Below are positions 49,745 through 57,176 of a stretch of DNA of 64,000 nt, piece by piece. The DNA is from Hymenobacter sp. CRA2 (GTDB lineage Bacteria > Bacteroidota > Bacteroidia > Cytophagales > Hymenobacteraceae). The position numbers were made by a program, and so were the translations under genes. The stretch is from the NCBI RefSeq assembly GCF_002007105.1, contig NZ_MVBC01000006.1, forward strand, positions 62,001 to 126,000. Reading direction: 5' to 3'. The number at the start of each line of letters is the position of its first letter. Position 1 is the first letter of the stretch. Under the pieces are notes generated by a model. The model made no database searches and was not told the DNA's origin. It was given only the letters and a program-made list of their open reading frames with translations.

Positions 49745-51265
49745 CTAGCTAACCAATTCGCGCGCAGCGGGGTTCACTGCGGCCGGCACCTCGGCGCGGC
49801 GCGAAATCAGCCAGAGTCCCAGAAAGGTGAGCAGCCCGTTGTAGATCAGCTTCTCGAAACCAATTTCGTAGCCGCCAAGCCACGCGGCCGAGTTCTGCAC
49901 CAGCAGCCAGGTGAGTACCGGCGAGAGCACGCAGATGAGGGGCACGAACTTGTCCTGCGGGCGGCGCTGGGTGTACAAGCCGAAGGCGTACAGTCCCAGC
50001 AGCGGACCGTAGGTATAGCCCGCCGCGTCGAACACCGCCGATACCACGTTCTGGTCGTTGAGGGCGCGGAAAATCAGGATGATGGCAATGAGCACGCCCG
50101 TAAACGCCAGGTGCGTAAGCTGGCGCATGGATTTCTGCTTGGCCTCGGGGTAGCGCGAGATGCCCAAAAAATCGACGCAAAAAGAGGTAGTCAGGGCGGT
50201 CAGGGCGGAGTCGGCGGAGGCGTACGTAACGGCGATGATGCCGAGCACGAACACGACGCCCGCAAACAGGGAGAAGTGCGTGGTGGCCAAGTAGGGGAAT
50301 ACGCGGTCGGTGTCGAGCTTGCCTTTCAGGTTCAGCAGCTGCGGCAGCTGGTCCAGGGCAATGCCCTTCAGCTCGGCATACTTAAACAGGAGCACGCCCA
50401 GCGCCAGGAACAGCAGATTGACGAATACCAGCGTGATGGTAAACCAGAGCATATTTTTCTGGGCGTCGCGCAGGTTGCGGCAGCTCAGGTTTTTCTGCAT
50501 CAGGTCCTGGTCGAGGCCCGTCATGGTGATGGTGATGAACATGCCGGCCGCAAACAGCTTCCAGAAGTACTTTTTGTCGTTGGGGTCGGAGAAGAAAAAC
50601 GTCTCCGACAGTGGCGACTCACGCACCGTTTGCACCAGCCCGGCCCAGCCCAGGTTCAGTTCCCGCCCGATCAGGCCGATGCTGACCACCACGCACAGCA
50701 GCATGGCCATGGTCTGGAAGGTGTCGGTCCAGAGGATGGTTTTGAGCCCGCCGCGGAAGGTATAGAGGTAAATCAGCAGAATGCTCACCGTCACCGTCAC
50801 GGCAAAGGGCACGCCCATCTGCTCAAACACGATGAGCTGCAGCACGCCTGCCACCAGAAACAGGCGGAACGACGCGCCGATGGCCCGGCTCAGCAGAAAG
50901 AAAAAAGCGCCCGTTTTGTAGCTCCAGAAGCCGAAACGCTGCTCCAGGTAGGTGTAGATGCTGACCAGATTGAGCCGGTAATACAGCGGCAACAGCACCG
51001 TGGCAATGACGGCGTAGCCGGCCACATAGCCGAATACCATGCCCATGTAGCTCCATTGCCCGGTAAGCACCTGCCCCGGCACCGACACGAAAGTGACGCC
51101 CGACAGGGACGTGCCAATCATGGCAAACGCGACCATGTACCAGGGCGCGTTGCGGTTGGCCACGAAGAAGGATTCGCTCGTGGCCTTACGCGACGTGAGC
51201 ACCGCAATGATGACCAGCACAACAAAGTAGCCGGCAATTAGGCTTAAAACCAGGGTGGGAGACAT
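49745..51265 (-). CDS. Sodium:solute symporter (SSS family), second copy in the window
   Basis: 506 residues from ATG 51265 (MSPTLVLSLIAGYFVVLVII). About 13 helices; SSS hallmarks include SFFVANRNAPWYMVAFAMIG, TSLSGVTFVSVPGQVLTGQW (sodium site), YTYLEQRFGFWSYKTGAFFF, GLDQDLMQKNLSCRNLRDAQ, and AVTYASADSALTALTTSFCV-DFLG (TM8/9). Unlike the symporter at 41922 it lacks a long hydrophilic insert and a small partner gene. Substrate unknown. A TATCTTTG box lies 18 bases upstream of its start. Its gene is divergent from pirin. Confidence 0.94.
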   Translation of the reverse strand: MSPTLVLSLIAGYFVVLVIIAVLTSRKATSESFFVANRNAPWYMVAFAMIGTSLSGVTFVSVPGQVLTGQWSYMGMVFGYVAGYAVIATVLLPLYYRLNLVSIYTYLEQRFGFWSYKTGAFFFLLSRAIGASFRLFLVAGVLQLIVFEQMGVPFAVTVTVSILLIYLYTFRGGLKTILWTDTFQTMAMLLCVVVSIGLIGRELNLGWAGLVQTVRESPLSETFFFSDPNDKKYFWKLFAAGMFITITMTGLDQDLMQKNLSCRNLRDAQKNMLWFTITLVFVNLLFLALGVLLFKYAELKGIALDQLPQLLNLKGKLDTDRVFPYLATTHFSLFAGVVFVLGIIAVTYASADSALTALTTSFCVDFLGISRYPEAKQKSMRQLTHLAFTGVLIAIILIFRALNDQNVVSAVFDAAGYTYGPLLGLYAFGLYTQRRPQDKFVPLICVLSPVLTWLLVQNSAAWLGGYEIGFEKLIYNGLLTFLGLWLISRRAEVPAAVNPAARELVS

Positions 51266-51283
51266 AGGCGAAAAAGTAGGGCG

Positions 51284-51291
51284 CAAAGATA
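51284..51291 (-). promoter_or_regulatory. Candidate -7 box (TATCTTTG) for the second symporter
   Basis: Exact TAnnTTTG match on the minus strand, 18 bases before the ATG at 51265, implying a very short leader. No TTG at 19-21 bases upstream. Confidence 0.4.
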
Positions 51292-51377
51292 ACCGGAAGC
51301 AGCCGAGGCCGGCTGCTGCGGCCAAAACCGCCGCGTCCGCTACCTTGCCGGCGCTGTACCCCTAAAAATACTTTTCC

Positions 51378-52409
51378 ATGCTGGATATCGTCATCGATGC
51401 GCGCCCCGCCAGTATCGGCCCGGGTTTCGACGTGCGGCGCATTCTGCCCTTTCGGCAGCGGCGCATGGTGGGCCCCTTCGTGTTCATGGACCACGCCGGC
51501 CCCGTGGACGTGGCCCCGGCCCAAATGCCTGACCTCGACGTGCTGCCGCACCCGCACATCGGGCTGTCCACGGTGAGCTACCTGTTTGGCGGGCAAGTCA
51601 CGCACCGCGACAGCCTCGGCGTGGAGCAGATCATTCGGCCCGGGGAGGTAAACTGGATGACGGCCGGCCGCGGCATCGCGCACTCGGAGCGCTTCGAGGA
51701 CCCGGCCGCGCTGGCCGGCGGGCAGCTGGAAATGATTCAGACCTGGGTGGCCCTGCCCGAAGCGCACGAGGAAGACGCGCCGAGCTTTGCCAACTACCAG
51801 CCCCACGAACTGCCCGTCTTCACCGATACCGGCGTGTGGATGCGCCTGATTGCCGGCAACGCATTCGGCCTCGGCAACGACGTCCGCACTCACTCGCCGC
51901 TGTTCTACCTGCACGTGGTGCTGCAGCCGGGTGCCCGCTTTGGGCTGCCGCGCGGCCACCAGGAACGCGGCGCCTACGTGGCCAAGGGCGCGGTGGAAGT
52001 CGGCGGGCGCTTCTACACGGCCGGCCAGCTGCTGGTGTTTACGCCCGGTATCGACCCCGTCATCATGGCCCGGGAGGCCAGCACGCTGATGCTGCTGGGC
52101 GGCGAGCCGCTGGGTGAGCGGTTTATCTGGTGGAATTTCGTGTCGTCGCGCAAGGAGCGTATCGAGCAGGCCAAGGCCGACTGGCAGGCCGGACGCATCG
52201 AGCTGCCGCCCAATGTGATAACCACGAGTTTGTGCCCTTGCCGCAGGACCGCACCCGGCCCGCAGGCACCGGCGGAGCTACGGGCGGAGCGGCGCCGCAG
52301 CCGTTGTCGTAGCCGCGGTGGCAGCGGGCTCGGCCTTAACACGACGGCGGGAGGTACGTACGTGCAGGCAAGCACCAAACGCTCCTTTAGCCATGCCTCT
52401 GCACCCTGA
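51378..52409 (+). CDS. Pirin-family protein with a probable C-terminal frameshift
   Basis: 343 residues as read, ATG 51378. Bicupin pirin features: GFDVRRILPFRQRRMVGPFV, MDHAGPVD, PHPHIGLSTVSYLFGGQVTH (metal-binding His), GEVNWMTAGRGIAHSER and the second cupin (LHVVLQPGARFGLPRGHQER). Pirins bind iron; some act as quercetinases or transcription cofactors. After RIELPPNV (about 52215) this frame gives Arg-rich sequence to 52409. In the next frame the normal pirin ending appears (DNHEFVPLPQDRTRPAG, stop at 52312). One base is apparently missing near 52200-52222, from mutation or sequencing error. As given, the frame overlaps the next gene. Confidence 0.9.
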   Translation: MLDIVIDARPASIGPGFDVRRILPFRQRRMVGPFVFMDHAGPVDVAPAQMPDLDVLPHPHIGLSTVSYLFGGQVTHRDSLGVEQIIRPGEVNWMTAGRGIAHSERFEDPAALAGGQLEMIQTWVALPEAHEEDAPSFANYQPHELPVFTDTGVWMRLIAGNAFGLGNDVRTHSPLFYLHVVLQPGARFGLPRGHQERGAYVAKGAVEVGGRFYTAGQLLVFTPGIDPVIMAREASTLMLLGGEPLGERFIWWNFVSSRKERIEQAKADWQAGRIELPPNVITTSLCPCRRTAPGPQAPAELRAERRRSRCRSRGGSGLGLNTTAGGTYVQASTKRSFSHASAP

Positions 52410-52653
52410 GCTCGACAAGAAGCTGAGCAAGACCTACGAGCCCAAAACGCGCATCGACGACGTATTCAAGGGCTACGACATCACCTTCCTGACCAACGAA
52501 CACGGTGAGCCCGTGACGCTGTTCTTCGGCAAGCGCCGCCCCGACGGTAGCATTGCTGGCGAGCGGTACACCCGCACCATCAAGCGCGTACCCGATAGCC
52601 TGGAAGTGAAATCCAGCCATTGGGACAACCGCGGTAAGATCATGCAGTTTTAG
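52393..52653 (+). CDS. Small conserved-looking protein of unknown function
   Basis: 86 residues from ATG 52393 (MPLHPELDKKLSKTYEPKTR). Charged and soluble, with a beta-rich core: DVFKGYDITFLTNEHGEPVT, LFFGKRRPDGSIAGERYTRT and IKRVPDSLEVKSSHWDNRGK. No domain recognised. The real pirin end at 52312 leaves 80 bases between the genes; without the pirin frameshift the two do not overlap. A MITE copy begins 11 bases after its stop. Confidence 0.65.
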   Translation: MPLHPELDKKLSKTYEPKTRIDDVFKGYDITFLTNEHGEPVTLFFGKRRPDGSIAGERYTRTIKRVPDSLEVKSSHWDNRGKIMQF

Positions 52654-52663
52654 CCGGCTTATT

Positions 52664-52865
52664 CCGCTGTCATTGCGAGCGAAGCGCGGCAACCGCAGGA
52701 AGGCGTAGCCAATCCTTCCTCTCGTGGCACAACGGTGAAGCACGTAACACCTGATAACAGAAGCACCGCCCGAAACTGCAGACGCTGGTTTCGGGCGGTG
52801 CTTCTGTTAGGGCTAGCACATTGGCCAGGACCGATTGCTTCGGCTACGCCTCGCAATGACAGCGG
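52664..52865. repeat. MITE-like element, copy B
   Basis: 202 bases with 16-bp terminal inverted repeats (CCGCTGTCATTGCGAG at 52664-52679, complement at 52850-52865) and a 19-bp perfect central hairpin (CAGAAGCACCGCCCGAAAC at 52758-52776, complement at 52788-52806). The ends and the AGCACCGCCCGAAACTGCAG core are shared with copy A at 43721. The arms between ends and centre have diverged. Confidence 0.85.
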
Positions 52866-52880
52866 GGTGAACCGTCTGCT

Positions 52881-53909
52881 CTACTCCATAGCCGCCAAAT
52901 CCAGCGGCTCGCCCACGGCGGGGGCGTGCAGCTGCGCGTTCAGCCAGCCTTCCCCGGCAATTTGCTCCAGGGTGCGCAGCGGCTCGGAGGCCGGCTCGTC
53001 GCTGAGGTCGTAAGTGCCGTAGTGCATCGGGATGAAGTGGCCAGCGCGGAGCTGGTTGCTGATTTTGGCCGCTTCGTTGGGGTTCATGTGGCTGCGCTGC
53101 ATCATGAAAGCCGGCTTGTAGGCCCCGATGGGCAGCAACGCCACGTCCAGGGGGCCGAACTGCTCCTCAATCTGGTAGAAGTGGGGGCCGTCGGCGGAGT
53201 CGCCGCAGAAGTAGAGGGTGCGGCCCGAGGCCTTTTCGCGCAGCAGGAAAGAGCCCCAGAGCACGGTGTTCAGGTCGTTGAGGCCACGGCGGTGCCAGTG
53301 GGCAGCGGGCAGGTAGAAGATTTCCAGCGCCGCGTCGGGGCCGAGGTCAAACTGCTGCCACCAGCCGGCTTCCTGCGTGGGCGGCAGCGTGCCGGCCGTA
53401 CGCCGAAGCAGCCCGGCTACGCGCAGCGGCCCGAGCACCTGCATGGCGGGGTTCTGGCGGGCCAGCAGCCGGATAGAGTCGTCGTCGAGGTGGTCGCGGT
53501 GGCCGTGGGAAAGCAGCAGGTAGTCGATGCCGGTGAGGTCCTGCGGCGCGCAGGGCAGGGGGTGGCGCCGCTTGATCAGGGGCAAATCGAAGAGCAGCGG
53601 GTCGAAAAGCAGGGTTTTGCCGCCCCAGCGCAGCCAGAAGGAGGCGTGGCCCAGCCAGATCAGCGTGGCCTCCGGGCGCTGCCGCAGGACGTCGGCGCAG
53701 GGCTGCACCTGTGGGGCCCAGGTGTCCTGCTTTTTGGCTTCGGCCTGCGGGTTCTTGGTCAGCACCTTCCAGCGCAGCACGTTGCTGAAGCTCGGCTCGT
53801 AGAGTTGTTCGTCCACGTTGGCAAACTCGTTGCCAATCATCAGGTTGCCGGGGTAGGTGGGGCGAATGGTCGGCAACTGCTCGTTGCGCACGCGGCGGGA
53901 AGAAGCCAT
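52881..53909 (-). CDS. Metallo-beta-lactamase-fold hydrolase, NAPE-PLD-like
   Basis: 342 residues from ATG 53909 (MASSRRVRNEQLPTIRPTYP). Metal site LSHGHRDHLDD (residues about 131-137), an N-terminal segment ATLIWLGHASFWLRWGGKTL, LPAAHWHRRGLNDLNTVLWG, the Asp ligand in LYFCGDSADGPHFYQIEEQF, and the last His in FIPMHYGTYDL. The order fits the phospholipase-D-like branch that includes mammalian NAPE-PLD and bacterial L-ascorbate-6-phosphate-lactonase-like (UlaG) enzymes. No signal peptide. The substrate is unknown. Confidence 0.92.
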   Translation of the reverse strand: MASSRRVRNEQLPTIRPTYPGNLMIGNEFANVDEQLYEPSFSNVLRWKVLTKNPQAEAKKQDTWAPQVQPCADVLRQRPEATLIWLGHASFWLRWGGKTLLFDPLLFDLPLIKRRHPLPCAPQDLTGIDYLLLSHGHRDHLDDDSIRLLARQNPAMQVLGPLRVAGLLRRTAGTLPPTQEAGWWQQFDLGPDAALEIFYLPAAHWHRRGLNDLNTVLWGSFLLREKASGRTLYFCGDSADGPHFYQIEEQFGPLDVALLPIGAYKPAFMMQRSHMNPNEAAKISNQLRAGHFIPMHYGTYDLSDEPASEPLRTLEQIAGEGWLNAQLHAPAVGEPLDLAAME

Positions 53910-53998
53910 ATAGAGGATAAAGGACAAGCCAGGGGGCGGACTTGAAACGCCCCGGTGCCTATCTTGTTCGCCGCGAATAAACAAAATCCGCGTGCCGT

Positions 53999-54658
53999 AT
54001 GCCCCCAGTTGCTTTTGTCCGCTACCAGCAGTTCCCCAGCGCCGACGCCGCCACGCACCTGCTAGGCCTGCTCGAAGAACACGACATTCCCTTCGAAACC
54101 AGCCGGGTAGCGCCCAACGTCGACCCCAACCTGTCCTTCAACACGGTGCATTACGTGTACGAAGTGCGCCTGCAGCCCGCCGACGTCGACCGCGTCAACG
54201 CCTTGCAGGACGAGGAAAACCGCCAGCTCATCGAGCAGGCCGACCCCAGCTACTACCTGTTCAGCTTCACGGACCAGGAACTGATGGACGTGCTCACTCA
54301 CCACGCCGACTGGAGCCGCTACGACGTGCTGCTGGCCGAACTGCTGCTGCGCCGCCGCGGCCACGAGCCCGACGTGCAGGCCCTGCAGCAGCTACAGCAG
54401 CATCAGCAGCGGGTGCAGCCGCTACCCCAGCCCGAAAAAAGCCGCCCCGGTTGGATCATTGCCGGTTACGTGTCGGCGGTGCTGGGCGGAGCTTTCGGCA
54501 TCTTGGTCGGCTGGCACCTGTACTCGGCCACTTCCACCCAGCCCGATGGCCGCGAGTTACACACCTTTTCCGCTCAGGACCGCGTGCACGGCATCTGGAT
54601 TATGGCTTTGGGCGGGCTGGCGCTGGTCGGTTGGCTGGGCTTGCGTCTACTGCGCTAA
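53999..54658 (+). CDS. Membrane protein of unknown function with an N-terminal DUF2007-like region
   Basis: 219 residues from ATG 53999. The first 130 residues are soluble (FVRYQQFPSADAATHLLGLL, EEHDIPFETSRVAPNV, VYEVRLQPADVDRVNALQDE), a pattern like the putative signal-transducing DUF2007 fold, which is inference. A Gln-rich linker (ALQQLQQHQQRVQPLPQPEK) leads to two helices (WIIAGYVSAVLGGAFGILVG and GIWIMALGGLALVGWLGLRL). The function is unknown. A TATCTTGT sequence occurs 40 bases before the ATG. The Bax-inhibitor-like gene follows after 100 bases. Confidence 0.7.
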   Translation: MPPVAFVRYQQFPSADAATHLLGLLEEHDIPFETSRVAPNVDPNLSFNTVHYVYEVRLQPADVDRVNALQDEENRQLIEQADPSYYLFSFTDQELMDVLTHHADWSRYDVLLAELLLRRRGHEPDVQALQQLQQHQQRVQPLPQPEKSRPGWIIAGYVSAVLGGAFGILVGWHLYSATSTQPDGRELHTFSAQDRVHGIWIMALGGLALVGWLGLRLLR

Positions 54659-54758
54659 GAGTATTGCCGAGGTGCTATATTTATTGCCTGCAAACCAGTA
54701 TTTTACCCACAGTTTCGCTCTTTCCTCCTGCTCACCCTTCTAGTCCCACCGTTTCGCA

Positions 54759-55496
54759 ATGGAAAACCTGATGCCCGAACAAACCTCTGAGCCGCAAGCT
54801 CAGCGCATCGTGCTGACGGCCGAAGAGGCCGCCGCTATTCAAACACGCTTCATGACGCAGGTCTACGGCTGGATGGCCGGCGCGCTGGCCATGAGCGGGG
54901 GCATGGCCATGATGGTCGGCGCTTCCGACGTGCTCCAACGCTTCGTGATTGGCAACCGGCTGGTGTTTTTCGGCCTGCTGATTCTGCAAATGCTGCTCGT
55001 CGGTTACATCGGGGCACGGCTGGCCAAAATGTCGGCCAATCAGGTCGTGGGTACGTTCGTGGCGTACTCCGTTATCAGCGGCCTCACGCTCGGCTTCATC
55101 TTCATGGTGTACCGCGCCGACAGCATTGCCTCCACCTTTTTCGTGACGGCCGGCACCTTCGGGGTGATGAGCCTCTACGGCTACTTCACCCGCACCGACC
55201 TGAGCAGTTGGGGCAACCTGCTGCTGATGGGCCTGATCGGTTTGGTCATTGCCTCGGTGGTAAACATCTTCCTGCAAAGCGGCCTGCTCTACTGGATTAC
55301 TTCCTTCGTCGGCGTACTGCTGTTCGTAGCCCTCACCGCCTACGACACGCAGAAAGTGAAAAGCCTCGCCTTCGTGGGCCTGGAAGACGAAGACCTGGAC
55401 CGTAAAGCCGCTGTATGGGGTGCCCTCACGCTGTACCTGGACTTTGTAAACCTGTTCCTCTACCTGCTGCGCCTGTTTGGTGACCGTCGCCGCTGA
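54759..55496 (+). CDS. Bax inhibitor-1 / YccA-family membrane protein
   Basis: 245 residues from ATG 54759 (MENLMPEQTSEPQAQRIVLT). Seven hydrophobic helices: VYGWMAGALAMSGGMAMMVG, FFGLLILQMLLVGYIGARLA, VISGLTLGFIFMVYRADSIA, FVTAGTFGVMSLYGYF, LLLMGLIGLVIASVVNIFLQ, FVGVLLFVALTAYDTQKVKS (the conserved YDTQ) and WGALTLYLDFVNLFLYLLRL. The family resembles YbhL/YccA and BI-1, which conduct calcium or modulate membrane proteases. A region resembling 11991-12020 lies 54-83 bases upstream. Confidence 0.94.
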   Translation: MENLMPEQTSEPQAQRIVLTAEEAAAIQTRFMTQVYGWMAGALAMSGGMAMMVGASDVLQRFVIGNRLVFFGLLILQMLLVGYIGARLAKMSANQVVGTFVAYSVISGLTLGFIFMVYRADSIASTFFVTAGTFGVMSLYGYFTRTDLSSWGNLLLMGLIGLVIASVVNIFLQSGLLYWITSFVGVLLFVALTAYDTQKVKSLAFVGLEDEDLDRKAAVWGALTLYLDFVNLFLYLLRLFGDRRR

Positions 55497-55509
55497 GAAC
55501 CCGCATGTG

Positions 55510-55550
55510 AACAAAGCCCCGCAAAGCAGCTTCGCGGGGCTTTGTTTTTT
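55510..55550. terminator. Bidirectional terminator between BI-1-like and MFS genes
   Basis: A 13-bp stem (AACAAAGCCCCGC at 55510-55522, complement at 55534-55546) with further T residues to 55550; it touches the MFS gene stop at 55550. Confidence 0.85.
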
Positions 55551-56800
55551 TAGGCCGCTTCGGGTAAGTCGGCCGTAGCAGCGGGCTGCTCAATGCGCAG
55601 GTAGTAAAAGCACGCGTACGCCACGCCCGCCAGGCACAGCGCAAACCACGCCCACGGCAGGCGCAGATCCACCACCGATAAGATGCCGCACACCAGCGTG
55701 GAAGCAAAGCTGGCCAGGCCCTGCACCGCCTGGTTCAGCCCGAATATCTCGCCGCGGTCTTCCTCCGACGTGCGCTGCGCCAGCAAGCCCTCAATGAGGC
55801 CCTGAATCAGCGAGAGCGTGAGGCAATCAACGGCTACCAGCGCGTACAGCGCCACGCGCGAACTGCCCACCAGCCCGTAGCCAGCCAGCACCGGCGTGCC
55901 CAGCAGCGCCAGCCACCCGATGACTTGCCGCTGTGGAATGCGGTCGGCCAGGTAGGTGAAGAAGAGGTAGTTGATGGCTACGCTGAGCGCCCCAAAAAAC
56001 ATGAAGAAGAAGGAAATGGCGCGGGCATCCATGCGCAGCTCGCCGAGGCTGGCGAAAGGCACGAAATAGAAATAGTACCCGATGCTGAGCGTGAACAGCG
56101 CCTGCGTCAGCACCAGCGGTAGCAGGCCCGGGTGCTGCCGGCCCTTGGCCCGCAGCCGGCGCCACAGCCCGGCCACGTTCACGGCTTCGGTGAGCGTTTG
56201 GCGCAGCTCCAGCCGACTGAGGCCGGTACGCTGCGCGTGCGTTTCGCGCAGCAGCAGGCTCAGGGCCACGTTAGCGGCCGCCAGCGCTATAGCCAGCCCT
56301 ACCACGTAGCGGGCCTGCAGCCCCGTAGGTACGTGCCCGAGCGTAAGCAGCAGCCCGCTCACCATCGGCCCGATGACGAAGCCCAGCGAAATAATGGCCC
56401 CTTCGATGCCCAGGTTGCGAAACAGCCGCTCCGGCGGCGATACATCGGTAATGGCCGAGCGCACGGCGCTGTACATGCCGTTGGTAAGTCCGTCGCTGCC
56501 GCGGTTGGCGAAGTACAGGCCGGCGCGCACCGGCAGCAGCAGGGCGTTGGCCAGTAGCGTGCCCACCGCCGAAAGCACTAGAATGGGCCGTCGGCCGTAG
56601 CCGTCCGAAAGCTTGCCCAACAACGGCGCGGCAAACAGCTGCACGCCCAAAAACAACCCCGTGCCCAGCGCCAGCCACAGCTGCGGCCGCGGCAGCCCGC
56701 GCACAAACTCCGGCACGATGGGGCCGATGGCCGAGCCCACGATGACGTCGAGCAGGATGATGGCGTACAGCAGCCAAAGGCGGCGGTCAGGTGGAGGCAT
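55550..56800 (-). CDS. MFS transporter, TetA-like
   Basis: 416 residues from ATG 56800 (MPPPDRRLWLLYAIILLDVI); an upstream start at 56821 would add seven residues. Twelve helices in the usual two halves. The loop 2-3 MFS motif is LLGKLSDGYGRRPILVLS. Other segments are FVIGPMVSGLLLTLGHV and SLIQGLIEGLLAQRTSEEDR. The pattern is close to tetracycline/multidrug exporters of the DHA1 type. The substrate is unknown. The gene is convergent with the BI-1-like gene; a terminator of the M61 peptidase gene lies upstream of its start. Confidence 0.9.
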   Translation of the reverse strand: MPPPDRRLWLLYAIILLDVIVGSAIGPIVPEFVRGLPRPQLWLALGTGLFLGVQLFAAPLLGKLSDGYGRRPILVLSAVGTLLANALLLPVRAGLYFANRGSDGLTNGMYSAVRSAITDVSPPERLFRNLGIEGAIISLGFVIGPMVSGLLLTLGHVPTGLQARYVVGLAIALAAANVALSLLLRETHAQRTGLSRLELRQTLTEAVNVAGLWRRLRAKGRQHPGLLPLVLTQALFTLSIGYYFYFVPFASLGELRMDARAISFFFMFFGALSVAINYLFFTYLADRIPQRQVIGWLALLGTPVLAGYGLVGSSRVALYALVAVDCLTLSLIQGLIEGLLAQRTSEEDRGEIFGLNQAVQGLASFASTLVCGILSVVDLRLPWAWFALCLAGVAYACFYYLRIEQPAATADLPEAA

Positions 56801-56828
56801 TGCTGGAAACGAAAGCTGCAAGTACGAA

Positions 56829-56854
56829 AAAGCCGGACGGTGAGGTCCGGCTTT
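56829..56854 (-). terminator. Terminator after the M61 peptidase transcript
   Basis: A 9-bp stem (AAAGCCGGA at 56829-56837, complement at 56846-56854) followed by TTTTTCG on the minus strand. The M61 stop is more than 300 bases upstream, so a repeat-containing 3' tail would be transcribed. Confidence 0.6.
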
Positions 56855-56899
56855 CTGGGCTTTCAGGAAGAAGAGAATCAGAAATGCAAAGACTCCCGC

Positions 56900-57150
56900 A
56901 CGTCATGCTGAGCGTAGTCAGGACATCTCGCGTGCTTGGTTGAACGACTCGGAAAAGGTTCGTCATGTCGAGCTTGTCGAGACATCTCGCGTGCTGACGG
57001 CCGATAGTAACCTCTTCGTTCAACGAGGGAATTACTATCCGGCGAGACGTCTCGACTGCGCTCGACATGACGGCCTTTGCCAAGATGTTCAACAATGAAC
57101 TTCCCAGCAGACTGTCATGTCGAGCTTGTCGAGACATGACAGTCTGCTGG
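56900..57150. repeat. Cluster of three REP-like repeats
   Basis: Intergenic between M61 and MFS. (1) 56900-56938, a single arm ending in ACATCTCGCGTGC. (2) 56961-57072, inverted repeat whose ends are CGTCATGTCGAG and CTCGACATGACG, with AGTAA...TTACT internal pairing. (3) 57104-57150, a perfect 18-bp palindromic stem (CCAGCAGACTGTCATGTC and complement) around a GAGCTTGTCGA loop. The shared TGTCGAGCTTGTCGAGACAT core shows they are related. No ORF. Confidence 0.8.
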
Positions 57151-57176
57151 CTCGGCAACGCTGCGCACCCGCTACG

